DNA from: Vespula vulgaris
Lineage: Eukaryota > Arthropoda > Insecta > Hymenoptera > Vespidae
DNA length: 64,000 bases
NCBI RefSeq assembly: GCF_905475345.1
Contig: NC_066588.1
Span: 5,842,501 to 5,906,500 of the forward strand
Direction: 5' to 3'
Positions 35,318-47,145 of this stretch are shown here, in pieces. Made by a program: the position numbers and the translations under genes. Under the pieces are notes generated by a model. That model saw only the letters and a program-made list of their open reading frames with translations, was not told where the DNA came from and made no database searches. The first letter of the stretch is position 1. Each line of letters begins with the position of its first letter.

Positions 35318-37374
35318 GGTTCTATTTTATAGACGATTAGCGGTCTTTGCCGTGTTATTACGAACGAATTTCTATGTTCTATGTCTGGTTCTACGAAATT
35401 AATTCCATAGCAGATTATACACCAAGATCAGAGAATTCTCGTGAATTTCTTCAATTTTATATTCCTCGATTTAAATATTAAGGTTAATATGTAGATCATT
35501 CAAGTCATTATTATTAGATGTTCTTTTTTTATATAATTATTTTTTATGCCATCTTGTAATATCTATTTTCTCTATTTAAACTAATTAAGATTTTTATTCA
35601 TTTAGAAGCGAAGATCCAATTTAGTAGGTCACATTTAAAATATTCCAAGGATTTAACGTAGTTAAGAAACTTCGCGGGAAATCTCCGTTATTTAATCCGA
35701 AATTATGATTACAAATAGATCGAAAAACAAAATTAAGTTAAGTAATTTCGTTTCAGGCAGCTTAGGAAAACGGCTGACGCCACCACTTTATTTCATTCCC
35801 ATAGCGAATTTTTTTTAACCTTCGCAATCACAAAGCGATCTTTTGTACTTGCGAAAATATTCGTACCTACTCCTTCTTCACATAAAGAAGCAGCGATTCG
35901 ACGAACGCGATTTCTTCAAAAGATCAATGACGATACGAATGTACAACACAATGGAATGCTTTGTGGATTGATTCGAAATATATACTTCGATGTGTTCTTT
36001 TTAACAAAATCATAAAGAATCCTATATTGTAAGCAATGCTTTTTTTCGAAGGGAATCGACGAGCGAGACTACAATGCAAAAAATATTTTTCAAAAATCAG
36101 GTATTTTTATTTTGACAAAATCATAAATAATACATTAATTTAATAACTTTAATTTATTCACTAATCTCAACATTATTTTGACGTTGTTGAACGTACAAAA
36201 ATAAAATTATAACTGATTTAAAAGAAAATGAAGGTGAACGTATTTCAACTTGTAATAATGAATCCATCTTCCTTAGGCGGAACCAAAATCGTTGGAGCCC
36301 ACGATAAATTTGACATAGAAGCATAAAAAGAGATAGATAGATAGCTAGAAAGGGAGAGACAGGTGAAGGGAGAAAGCGGTCTCCGCGGAACTGAATTTAG
36401 AACGACGAAAGAGCTACTCTTGTCTCAAGGAAAATGAAATTCTGCCCTCCTTTATCGGGTTCACCACGAAAAAGGATTTTAAGTGCAGCAAAGTGAACGT
36501 ACTACGACGGAAGGCATTATCCGGGCGACAATACACCCTATGAAATAATAAATACGAAAGCAAGGCTTCCTCCCTTCTCTCTCTCTCTCTCTCTCTCTCT
36601 CATTCTCTCTCATATTCCTTCTTTCACTCTTTCATTCTTTCTCTCTCTCTCTCTTTCTCTCTTATTCTTTCTTTCACTTTTTCTGTCTTTCTCTCTCTCT
36701 CTCTTGCTTTATCTTATTCTTTTGCTCTTTCGAGAAATTTCAATATTACCCGTGCTATGAGAACACCACCAGTAGAAGGAACGCCGTAGAACGACATAGC
36801 CGAGGGTAATAGAAGCATACGAGGTAGTAAAGAAAGCGCTTTGTATAAGGAGGAGTGCAGGTTATAGTGAGAAAGAGAGAGAAAGGAAAAGATAAAGATA
36901 TGAATATGGCGCTACTTAGGAATACGCGTATCATCGTAGCCGAGCTTAGGAAGGGTGATTCGCCTTATCGAGAAGCTATCGAGTTTGGTTAAATTCCTCG
37001 TTTTTTCCTTCTTTCTTCTTTTCTTTTTCTACGCCGACGAAACAAATTAATTCGTTCGACAATTCCGACATTAAGGAGAACAAAAATTGTTCCTCTAACG
37101 ATCACCATCGAAATTCTCTCAAACGAATATAATAACCATGCAAAACAAAAGTATGATATTTTTAATTGAAAAGTCTATTGCTCTTTTCGAACAATGGTAT
37201 CGTTTTCAAATGAATATTATCGTAGAAAAGATAGTTTTCTGTAGTAGAAAACAGTTGAGGAATCTAGAGCAGTGAGTTGTGAAAAGTCAAAAAGGTCAGA
37301 GAGAGGAACGAGAGGAAAACAAAGCAAACGAGCATTTATTTCGAAGAATCGTACATTATCGAGATGGCGCGACC

Positions 37375-37438
37375 GAGCAAGCAAGCAAGCAAGCAAGCAA
37401 GCAAGTAAGCAAGCGAGCGAGCAAGCAAGTAAGCAAGC
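37375..37438. repeat. (AAGC)n tetranucleotide tract with variants
   Basis: About 16 units of AAGC, AAGT and GAGC. Same motif as at 11269-11307. Confidence 0.96.
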
Positions 37439-37539
37439 GTGTTCGAGTTTTATCCATGAAATAACAATCGATGAAAATGGAGGAGGGCCCACTATCGATG
37501 TTATCGTCGAAAATAGTTCGATATAAACACGCTCGAAAT

Positions 37540-37541
<2 letters not shown>

Positions 37542-37575
<34 letters not shown>
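37542..37575. repeat. (CT)n microsatellite
   Basis: About 17 CT copies followed by CCCCCTCTCTTT. Confidence 0.96.
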
Positions 37576-37577
<2 letters not shown>

Positions 37578-37609
37578 CCTCTCTTTCTCTTTATCTAGTT
37601 GCTTTCTCC

Positions 37610-37880
37610 TATCCGTAGGTAGTTGGGTGCGAGCGAATTTGTGCGCGCGTGCACACGTCCTCCGTCACTCCCAATACCCCCACCAACCCCCCGTTCCCTC
37701 TCCTCGGTCATCCCTTTCTCGATACAATGTAGTCGGAGCGAGATTGACCGGGGGTTCAAAGGGGTGGGAGAATTGCTGGCAGGGTCGAACCACCGTGCCC
37801 CGGCATATTCATGAGCGCTGAGTGCGCGGGGTTTGAACCAATATACCGCCTCTGTTCCGCTCCTATGTATGCACTCGCGC
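37610..37880. promoter_or_regulatory. GC-rich, CpG-rich island with a hairpin
   Basis: Between two CT tracts lies about 270 bases of CpG-rich sequence. It contains a C-rich stretch (about 37665-37700), and an inverted repeat with 9-bp arms (37702-37710 and 37745-37753, one G-T pair) plus an inner 5-bp TCTCG/CGAGA pair. It is unlike the rest of the window in base composition. Promoter-type DNA is possible; no TATA box or initiator is placed with confidence. Confidence 0.25.
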
Positions 37881-37917
37881 ATGCCTCTGTGTGTACAAAC
37901 ACGTATGAGAGATACCT

Positions 37918-37922
<5 letters not shown>

Positions 37923-37961
<39 letters not shown>
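37923..37961. repeat. (CT)n microsatellite
   Basis: About 19 CT copies followed by CACTCACTTACTCACTCAC. Confidence 0.97.
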
Positions 37962-37965
<4 letters not shown>

Positions 37966-38518
37966 ACTTACTCACTCACTATCTATCTCTCTTTCTCTTT
38001 CCTCTTCCTATCTCTGTCCTTTTGCGAAAATGTGAGAAAATACATGAAATATGAAGGACGCAAGACTTCAGTAAGTTAAGATTCAGTAAGTAAGCTAAAT
38101 TTGTTTCATTTATTCGATAGTTTTTTTTTTCTATGTAAATATACCGGGTATGTTTTAAAGAACAAGATAAAAGAAAGAAATTTATTTATCCTTTCTTCTT
38201 CTCTCTCTCTTTTTCTGTAATTTCTCAGTTTGAATTTTTCGGTGTTGGGTGTACTATGCTATTCTATTGTTCGGACCAACATCGAAGATTTTTTTTTTAG
38301 TAGGTATTAGGATGTGATAGCTATCGTGATATTTTAAATAAACATTTGGAAGTAAACTTTGTAAAGAAATTCGTTTCGGTTTGGTCAGAAAAGGAAATAT
38401 ATTTTCGATGCATGTGGTAACGATTCTTCTTTGCGTGTACAGAGGCAGCTCGAAATTGTTGGCAATATTTAACTTCCTGTGCGTATTAACAACGTGTCTG
38501 GACGCGTATAGATGCGTA

Positions 38519-38588
38519 TATACATATATACATATATATACATATATATATACATATATACATATATATACATATATATATATATATG
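38519..38588. repeat. TA-rich minisatellite, ATACAT units
   Basis: CATATATA units of slightly varying length, ending in a pure TA run. Confidence 0.93.
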
Positions 38589-38760
38589 TACGAGATAAAG
38601 AGTGATAGAGAGAAAGAGACTCGATGTTGGGTTCTCGCTGGAGGCGCTTGTTTGCAGTGTCCGTCGGCGAAAGGGTAGCCGGATAAAAGCCGGATGGGGG
38701 ATAGTTCGATGTAGGAATATCTATTGAAATACTTTAATTAACCCTCCCGATACCTTTTCC

Positions 38761-38762
<2 letters not shown>

Positions 38763-38797
<35 letters not shown>

Positions 38798-38822
38798 TAC
38801 TCTCTTTATCTCTCTCTCTCTG
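38763..38822. repeat. Interrupted (CT)n tract
   Basis: CT runs with TTT, TTA and ATC interruptions. Confidence 0.93.
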
Positions 38823-39479
38823 TTCTTTGGACTCGCTTGCAGTTTGCTTAAAATGCCTTGTTGTGCCTGCTCAAAGGAGGAGATACGTGAAGAGGGAATT
38901 GGGAGGGTGAGGATGAGAAGGAGGAAAGGGGTGAGAGGAAGTATCACTGACGTCGTACGAATTGATCGAGCTCAAAGGATGTGTAAATCAGTCGCGTTCG
39001 GGATCGTATGCATTTACGTAGGAGGGGCCTCTTTGTTGTCATCTGGGGATAGGAGGCTAAATAAAATCGAGTCGAATAAATATCTAGCTGCATTTAATTG
39101 TTCCGATGTTATTATTAAGTTTTATATAGTAACCATGGTTATTTTAGAGAAATAAAAATCGTATGAAATTGGAACGGGTCAGTGATTCTTAAATGTTCTA
39201 TCTTTCTATACTTTTAACGTTTTATATGATAAAAGTAGATAAGAATTAAAAGTGAAATGAAATTTTTAAATATTCTATTTTCGTAAAGATAAAGTTCTTT
39301 GTAAATATTATCTATGTTCTATGATCGAATTATCAATAATTACAAAAAATGGAAAGAAAATTTCTATAGATAACTCTCCAATATTAATTCGATTTTACAC
39401 ATCGTTTGTATTCTTAAACGAGAATATGTTGTACGATGATACATACGAATAGAAGAAGTCGTAAACTAATGAAAATTCG

Positions 39480-39780
39480 TCAAACCCGTTTCAGCTGCTG
39501 TGAACACAGTAATAATTGTACGATCGTGACGATTTAATAATACGAGCACTCGTATCTCCGGATTTCAGTGAAGCCGATAGATTTTATAGTTTGCACACGA
39601 GAGGGGCAGCATTACCGTCAATATTTAACGTCATCGCAGCTTCATTGGCATTAACTAATGTGTGACGACGTTAATCTATTTTAGCGTACCGCAGACCGGA
39701 GCAATCATAAACCATTTTGCATACAAACCATTCGCATTAGCGGGCTATATTCGAAATCGTTTTTAATTTACGGTTGAGCG
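39480..39780. promoter_or_regulatory. Complex island with tandem octamer-like words
   Basis: Repeat-free sequence in AT-rich surroundings. Two adjacent copies of an AAACCATT-YGCAT unit lie at 39709-39740; the words ATTTTGCAT and ATTCGCAT resemble POU octamer half-sites. Also contains TTAATC and CATTAACTAATG cores. Enhancer-like texture; function not shown. Confidence 0.25.
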
Positions 39781-40608
39781 ACGAATGATTAAAAGACGAA
39801 AAGTCGATAAAAATGATGTTAAGTAATAAAACACTAATAGGTACAATAATTTCATTCATTGAACTTGATATGTTTCATTGATTGCCTAAGAGGAATCGTT
39901 CTTTTTTTTTTCTATTTTCATCTTGTCTCTTAACAATAAGATTATACGAAAGAAAATATCGTAGAATCGCTTTTCGTTATATTACGTTAGATTTTTCACT
40001 TCTTTATCGATGTTCACCGTTCGGAAGGCAAATTGGCATTGCGAAGAAAAAAGTTTATAACGAGTGTTCGATGAAAAGTCGTGCACGAAGAATCTCGGTA
40101 TTTGAAGATTCAATTACGTACGGTTACGAAAGATTGTTCTAAGAAAGCACGGATGTAGCGAGAAAGATGAAGAAAAAGATGGAAACGAAACGAAAAAGAA
40201 AAAGATATGAGAAATAAAAAGGAAAGAAAGGAAAAAGAGAGAGAGAAAGAGAGAGAGAGAGAAAGAGGGAGAGAGAGGGAGAGAGAGTGAGAGAGATAGA
40301 ATTTAGTTGAATGAAGAGAGAAAGAGAAAGAAAGAAAAAGTAGACGAGTGAATGGACAGTGTTGAAGAAGGCGGAGTAGTCTGAGTAGGAGAAAGAAACA
40401 AACCGGAAGCTAACAGAGGGAAGACGTATAATTTTCTTTCGTACACCTACCTCGTCAAAGGACCTATCGATCTAAGTCGAACAAAGGAGCTACTTTAATT
40501 ATCGACTGTCTCTCGCCCCGGCACACCCTCCGGACTATTCGGTGGTGTCCTTTGTACGAACCTGAGCCATCGTTGGATCGTGAACAAGGATGGAAGAGAA
40601 GCTACCGT

Positions 40609-40609
<1 letters not shown>

Positions 40610-40642
<33 letters not shown>
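40610..40642. repeat. (AG)n microsatellite
   Basis: About 16 AG copies, starting a 200-base purine-rich stretch with further AG runs to about 40800. Confidence 0.96.
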
Positions 40643-40645
<3 letters not shown>

Positions 40646-41398
40646 CAAAGATGGAGAGAGAGAGAGAGGAGAGAGATAAACAGGAGAATATAGAAAGGTA
40701 GAAGAGAGACACAAAAGGGAGACAGAGAAAAAGGCGAAAAGTGAGGTAAAGAAAGAACAAAAAAGAGAGAGAGAGAGAAAGAGGGATAGAGAAAGAACTA
40801 TAAAGGGTACGAAGAAAGGGAAGTCCACCCCAATAACGTTCGCAGACAGTCCGTGAAACAATATGGAGGAGACTGCTAGCTTTGGATGCGTCGCTAATAA
40901 GTAAATACGAATTAGCATTCCGAGTCTTTCACTGATATAAATCAAACGAATTAATTACGAACTAGACTGCTGAGGGTCTGCACACGTGTGAGAGCATGAA
41001 AGAAGGAAAGATAGAGAGAAAGAGAAAGAGAGGAAAAGAGAAGAGGATGGGCTATTTTCAGTGTCATAGAAAAGAAAGGAAAGCGACGTCGTTCGTTCGC
41101 TTTGCATATTGCACAACGTAAATACTAATAAATCCCTGTCGTTGGCGACTACGTGTGTAAGTGACGCATAGACAGTACATATATATACATTATATACTGT
41201 TCTTGATAGGGTAGCAGAGGGAGAGGTATTCGTTTCCAGAGAGATTAAATGTACGATGAGAATAGGAGAAGTACGTGCTTTATTTAACGCATCGTTCCTT
41301 TTCTCTAGTAACGACGAGCTTCGAAAATAAGACGACTTATAATCAACGTATGTACGTATTTATCTTCCAACGAGCCACGCGAGAAAAGAAAGCAAAGG

Positions 41399-41403
<5 letters not shown>

Positions 41404-41439
<36 letters not shown>
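41404..41439. repeat. (AG)n microsatellite
   Basis: About 18 AG copies. Confidence 0.97.
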
Positions 41440-41443
<4 letters not shown>

Positions 41444-42206
41444 AGAAAGAGAGAAAATCTCATGCGAATTATTTGTTCGAGACACGATCGAGGAAGTAAA
41501 AAAAAAGTAGAGGTATGTGTCATATACTTTCGAGAAGATGGATTTACTCTCGATAATTTATTCATCATCGAAAAGTCACTTTGACATACGTAAATAGTGA
41601 CATACCTACTTACTTTTATTTCAAAGTTATCCAATCGAATTGGATTTCAAAGTAAAAATAAATAAATACACATCGCGTTCGAATGATTAATCGATTGTGA
41701 CTCGAATGATCACGATGAAACGATTTATTCCTTCAAAGAGAAGAAAATTTTACGAGCATGGACGATTATTATTGTTTAATAAAAATACTTCTTGGAACGT
41801 ACGAGCGTAAAGAATAAGTTTTACTTCCTCGTGAAAGTTTCCGTTATATCGAATATGCTAAAAACCAAGATCTAACTTCGATTATATTTCTCCTTATACT
41901 TTTCTTCTCTCTTTTTCCTTTTTTCTTGAAAATTTATATCGTCGAGATTAAACTCGAAATTCGATCGTTTATGAACGATTTTACGAGTTGTAAGAAACAA
42001 TGACTCGTAATAAGGAGAGCTGCAACGTGCGAGAGGGTTGGCTTCGGGCTTACATATACAATGGATATCAGAAAATCGCTACTATCAGCATACTCTAATC
42101 GGTACGATTAAAATCTTTAAGGGAGGACTTTGAATCCCCGACGAGAAAGCTCGACGAGAGAACCAGCTTTCGAAGAGAGAAGGCGCAACGAATAATGCGG
42201 TACTAG

Positions 42207-42248
42207 AGAGAGAGAGAGAGAAAGAAAGACAGAGAGAGAAAGAAAGAC

Positions 42249-42294
<46 letters not shown>
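42207..42294. repeat. (AG)n tract with AAAGAC interruptions
   Basis: Short AG runs separated by AAAGAAAGACAG, then a pure AG run at 42252-42294. Confidence 0.96.
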
Positions 42295-42295
<1 letters not shown>

Positions 42296-42514
42296 AAGCG
42301 AGCGACAACGTGCTGACATTGCTCATTTGTGAAACTCCACGATATCTGTCACGTACAGGCATCGATAATGCGAGCCTTGTACGAACGCATTACGCGCAAG
42401 GCCCGGGCATAAACGGCTCTAGGAGGAGAGAACCGAGCACGGGATAGGCTTTTCATTACTGTTTGGTATCGCGTTTCGAGCCACCCTAACGAGTCGAATG
42501 AAGGGTTGTCGCGG

Positions 42515-42680
42515 TGCTGGTGGTGCCGGTTGATGGTACTGGTGGTGCTGTTGCTGGTGGTGGCGCGAACCGGCTGCGGTGGACGCGGCGAGGAGAGAAG
42601 GAAACTACTGGTGACGAAGGGGACGAGAAGAGGAGGAGGAGGAGGAGTAGGAGGGAGAAAAAGGGAGGGAGGACTCAGAG
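42515..42680. repeat. G-rich GGT/GGA tract
   Basis: Degenerate GGTGCTGGTGGT units (42515-42575) followed by a GGA run (about 42630-42645) and GGGAGGGAGGA (42663-42673). The plus strand is G-rich throughout, with several GG and GGG runs. Confidence 0.88.
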
Positions 42681-43009
42681 TAACGTCGAGACGAAGGGAA
42701 GAGAGGAGGTGTGAGGTTAAACGGGGATGAACGAGAACTGAGACGGGGTTGTTTGCAGCTTCCCTCTAATTTTGTTGGAAACATCGTTACACCTAGATCG
42801 TATCATCTTGTTTATGGGCTTATACCTAGATGCTATTCGCTTCGAACCTTCCCTTCTCCGCCACTTCACAACCTCCCACTATCAACCCACATCCTACACC
42901 CCTTCCCCCTTATCCCACCCACCCACCGACTCCTTCGCTTCCGCTTCGTTCTTCGCTATTTTATTATCACGAGCTCGAACTCCGAGTTCTCTAGGAAACA
43001 ACATCTCTT

Positions 43010-43011
<2 letters not shown>

Positions 43012-43053
<42 letters not shown>
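43012..43053. repeat. (CT)n microsatellite
   Basis: About 21 CT copies. Confidence 0.97.
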
Positions 43054-43056
<3 letters not shown>

Positions 43057-43430
43057 AAATCGACCTCTTTCTCTTATCGATATTTCGATATTAAATATTA
43101 TTTAACGAGCATAATTTAAAAACGTTGATAGAACTTGTTCGAGTAAATCTTCTCTTTTATGTGTGTGTGTTTTCTTTTTTTCTTTTTATATATAATGTAA
43201 ATAGAATTTATTCGTTCCTAATATTATCGAAATAAAGAGGTAACAAGAAGAAAGAGGAGTCAGTTTAACGTTCGATCTCGTTTAATTAACGTCGCTTATA
43301 GTAGGACAAATTATGCAAACACGGGAGAAATAAACGATATCGGCACTCTGGGATTTGTAGGTAATTCGGAGCCGCGGGTGCCGCATGCTCGCGAGGACCG
43401 TAATATTTCCTCGTTTACGTATTGCATAGC

Positions 43431-43685
43431 ATGGCTGTAGATACACAGAGATACGTGGAGATACCGCCGGTGCTTATCATTGTATTATCAAACTTGGCCA
43501 ATTGGGTCGTACAGGATATAGCATACACATTCGGCTATACACACAAACGATATTCTCGCCGCTACCTAAAACACATTCTCCACTTATCCTTCTCGTTTTC
43601 AAACTTGAAAGAGCTATGGAATTTTCTCCTAGATTCTCTTACTTTGGACGATAATAAGCCTTTCAACGAATACAAGAAAATGTGA
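43431..43685 (+). CDS. Uncertain repeat-free ORF, 84 residues
   Basis: ATG at 43431 in a good initiation context (A at -3, G at +4), stop at 43683-43685. The product begins MAVDTQRYVEIPPVLIIV, has a hydrophobic segment at about residues 13-32 and an acidic/hydrophobic stretch LKELWNFLLDSLTLDD near the end. It contains no simple repeat, unlike most long frames in this window. I recognise no family. The upstream 150 bases are complex and repeat-free, so the frame may simply lie in a conserved non-coding island. Confidence 0.18.
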   Translation: MAVDTQRYVEIPPVLIIVLSNLANWVVQDIAYTFGYTHKRYSRRYLKHILHLSFSFSNLKELWNFLLDSLTLDDNKPFNEYKKM

Positions 43686-44599
43686 TCAAAATAGAAAGAT
43701 GTGTGTGTGTTTGATTCATGGAAAAAATTTACATTTCAATAAAAAGTGAAACTGTCGAAAATTATTCTTTCTTTTCTAATTTTTTATATTTGAAAAATGT
43801 TTCTGATTTTGAAATTTATATATCGTATACGCGTTATTCTTATTAAGATAATAGATTAATAATTGAAATTAAGGGTCAACGAATTTAAACATCGATGTTT
43901 ATTTAATTTCATAACGTTTATTTAAAAGGAGAAGAAAAAAGTGAAAATATTTTATATGTTAAAGGAGAAGTATAGAAACGATGACGATCGAGGAGCAAAA
44001 GTAAATCTTATTGTTTTGTAAATGGAGTTTACGCGTCGTGGTTCGTAGTTCGCTTGATGGTCAACGGTAACACGCGTCAAGGGAATTTAACGACGTTATC
44101 GGCGGCGTTGTCCAAACAGAAGCTCCACGGCGTACGCAAAGTACACAAAGTTCCGATTCGTTCCAGCGAATCGCGTGCGGCCGACGCGAACCTCTCGCGG
44201 ATCGTCCGCGACGTGTAAACAGGAAGACGTGACAGGATAGTGGGAAAAAAAAAGAGAAAAAAAAAGAGAAACAGAAAAAAAGAAATACGAAGAACGACGT
44301 AACATTTTTGTGATTCTCGTGACAGAATCATTTCTTTTTCATTTTATCTATATACAGGATTTAATTGTGTGTAAACGAAACTACTGAATTCGTTTTTCCA
44401 CTTTTACATTTTGATTCCTACGAGTATTATCATTATTTAGCAAGAAATTTATTTTCACCTATTATATCTAACGTACACAAAATATACATGTAATTTTTCA
44501 GGCAATTTTTTAAGAATCATAATCAATTAGTCACGTCAAAGTATAGCACACAAAACGTGATATAAACAGTATTCATTGTCATTCGTTCACAGGAAGCTA

Positions 44600-44712
44600 T
44601 TCCGATCGGTTGACCGATCATAATACACCAGTCGAAGGTTGAGGGGACCCTTCGGTATTTAGTCGATCGGTAGACCCTGAGAGCGTCGTCGTCCATTGTC
44701 ATATTGTCATAT
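44600..44712. promoter_or_regulatory. Cluster of short inverted repeats
   Basis: A perfect palindrome with 7-bp arms and a 2-base loop (GATCGGT, TG, ACCGATC; 44604-44619), a CGAAGG/CCTTCG pair (44633-44654), and a second CGATCGGT at 44664-44671. A short direct repeat TCATATTG follows near 44698-44712. Dense dyads of this kind suit protein binding sites or a small structured RNA. Confidence 0.25.
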
Positions 44713-44929
44713 TGTCGCGGGAACGGCTTTGATGGGCCGCTGCTTTAGACGGAGGCTCATTCTCGCGAGAGAATATACCCATGTGTTTCATCGTTCTACT
44801 CGACTGTTCCTCCTACGACCACTTTGTAACGTGTATTACAAGACCGCGTTTATATACGCAGAGATGCATTCATCCCTCTGTTTCTCTCTCTAACTCTCTA
44901 TTTATCTGTCTCCTTCCCTCTTTGTCATT

Positions 44930-45030
44930 TGTGTGTATGTGTGTGTGTATGTGTGCGTGTATATATATATACATATATATATATATGTATATATATGTAT
45001 ATACACATATATACATGTGTACTACACATT
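44930..45030. repeat. GT/TA-rich compound tract
   Basis: GTGTGTATGTGTG, then TA runs with single G or C interruptions. Confidence 0.93.
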
Positions 45031-46375
45031 CACGAATACACACATATATTAGTCAAGCATGATCTTGGACGTTTGCACGGACCATACACACACATGTATG
45101 TAAGCATACACACAGAAACAGCAGGCTAGCATTATATCAAAATATAGTACCTCTACCGGTGCCCGCATTACTCTATTGTATTGCAATCTCTTGATGGTGT
45201 ATCGTATCCATCGTACATGTATGTGTTTAGGTATGTATCTACTAAACGGACATTACGAATCTCTTATCGTTCGTATATATTGAAACAAGAAGGAAATTTG
45301 ATCTTATCTTGTTCTTGAAAAGCTGTCCGTCAATGAACTAACTTGTAATCGAGATTATCGATCCATTCGAAATCGTTTCATGAAATCAACCGTTGTGGTA
45401 ATTAAGTTTCATCGAACGTCAGATTTATTTCTTTTCCTTTTTTTTTCTTTTTTTTTTATTCTCTTGCACTTATGGTTTTATAATTTTATTATAGAAAATT
45501 TTCTGTATATTATTTTATAAGTACGTTTGATTTATTCGAACAACTTTATGGAATTTAATTAATCTGTCTATCGATCGATCGTAGACAAAGACGAATGACG
45601 TAACTCTCGTTAACTCTTTCTCTCTCCTTTTTCCTTTATTCGCAGCTCAATCCGTTACACGATTCAAAGGATATAATTTTTTTTTTACTTTTTGTGACAA
45701 TCATTAACGAGCGATGTATAATTAGAGTCGACGTTGCCCGTTCTACCGTTACGCGTTACGTAAATTATTACAAGTGGCAAAATAACATGTGCACGTATAC
45801 TCGTTGTAAACCTCTCTCATTCTCTCTCTCTCTCTCTCTCTCTCTTTTCCTCTCTCTTTCTATAATATATACTTCTAATTGTTATTCAATTTCTACCTCA
45901 AGGATTGCTTCAAGGTTTTTTTCAAAATCAGATATAATATCTCTCTTTCCCTCTCTCACGTTTTCTCTTTTCATATATTAGAAATAATAAACTCGTATTG
46001 AAATCATAGAAATAAAAAGTTTTTTCTAGGTTAACTCTCGCATAACAAATTTAGCAGCATTAGATGAAAACTTGGCACGAAATTCGAAAGGGTAATTAGT
46101 GTAAAACGACCGTGTTACTTTGCGTTACGTTGTCGGAGATCCGAGAAGTAAACTTGAAACGACTGTACGTGTAGTAGTGTAAAAAGTGGTGAAGCCATAG
46201 CAGAAGTTTCAAAAAGTTAGTCTACTTTCGCTAAATAATAGCGTCCTTCTTAACTGACTGCTAAAGTTATAGACGTTGTATTAGAAACACCTACACATAA
46301 ACGTGTAAAGAGAGAGTGTAAAGCATCGATCGAAGAGAGTTGGAGCGATTCCCAACATGATACTCTCTATAATTT

Positions 46376-46377
<2 letters not shown>

Positions 46378-46415
<38 letters not shown>
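46378..46415. repeat. (CT)n microsatellite
   Basis: About 19 copies, followed by CACTCTCCCTCTCTTCC and another CT run to 46455. Inverted relative to AG run at 46657-46694. Confidence 0.96.
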
Positions 46416-46428
<13 letters not shown>

Positions 46429-46656
46429 TCCTCTCTGTCCCTCTCTCTCTCTCTGATACTCTATTAGAGCTCAGTCTTAATGTCCGAGTGATCGAGAACC
46501 CAAACTCTATGTTAGAGAGTCGAAGCATATCGCTGTGCAATAGAAGATAGAAGCTTTGGATATTCCATGACAAGCAACAGCTCTCTATGGCCATCCGTAT
46601 TCCTCTTGAGTTCTACTTCCTAGAGAAAGATAGATAGATGGATAGAGTGTATGTGT

Positions 46657-46694
<38 letters not shown>
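46657..46694. repeat. (AG)n tract, one interruption
   Basis: AG runs separated by AAAG. Confidence 0.95.
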
Positions 46695-46695
<1 letters not shown>

Positions 46696-47092
46696 GGAGA
46701 ATACTTGGAGTTTCTAAGTTCGATTAAACTCACACAGTGTATCAATTTTCCCTTTAACATCGCCTTCGATGATACCATTAGTAGCTCTATTTTGTAAACG
46801 ATAGCTTACTGAGTATAACTCAGTAATATTCACATTATTTCGTGTTATAAACATAATTAAATGAAAAAAAAAAAATTGGTCGATCGAACACTTTAATTGG
46901 ATCATCAAGAAATTCCATAAAGTTCTCTATTTATTAGGAATACCCTTCGTATAGTCATAGCACGCTCGAACGAGCATACGATTTGCGAAATCGATCGATC
47001 GGATTGAAATTCGTCGGTCGGCTTCGTGATCTCGACAATATGGTTGTGTCTGGGTTATGTCGAATATTCTGCGGTAAGTTAGGCACATAATA

Positions 47093-47093
<1 letters not shown>

Positions 47094-47141
<48 letters not shown>
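47094..47141. repeat. (TA)n microsatellite
   Basis: About 24 copies. Confidence 0.97.

Positions 47142-47145
<4 letters not shown>

Larger units (their letters stand above)
31911..36500. other. Repeat-rich then AT-rich non-coding block
   Basis: Contains (GAC)n at 32262-32325 and 33055-33122, CT-rich tracts at 32520-32565 and 33471-33494, AG run at 32758-32787, (CTG)n at 33239-33276, (TA)n at 33789-33831, four alternating CT/AG tracts at 34365-34833, and quiet AT-rich DNA from 35330 to 36330. A minus frame of 208 codons at 34691-35317 is described separately. Confidence 0.6.
36501..42320. other. Repeat-dense block with AAGC, CT, AG and GC-rich island
   Basis: CT tracts at 36578-36720, A/G-rich DNA at 36860-36905, (AAGC)n at 37375-37438, CT at 37542-37575, GC-rich island at 37610-37880, CT at 37923-37961, TA-rich minisatellite at 38519-38588, CT at 38763-38820, complex island at 39480-39780, A/G-rich DNA with AG runs at 40180-40300, 40610-40800 and 41000-41050, AG at 41404-41439 and 42207-42294. 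No gene recognised. Confidence 0.6.
42321..46370. other. Mixed block: GGT/GGA-rich island, AT-rich DNA and two complex islands
   Basis: 42340-42480 complex; 42515-42680 G-rich (GGT and GGA repeats); C-rich 42830-42930; CT at 43012-43053; complex island and open frame at 43280-43685; AT-rich 43700-44040; C/G-rich piece 44080-44230; inverted repeats 44600-44680; TA/GT-rich 44930-45060; AT-rich to 45700; CT 45810-45845. No gene recognised. Confidence 0.6.
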
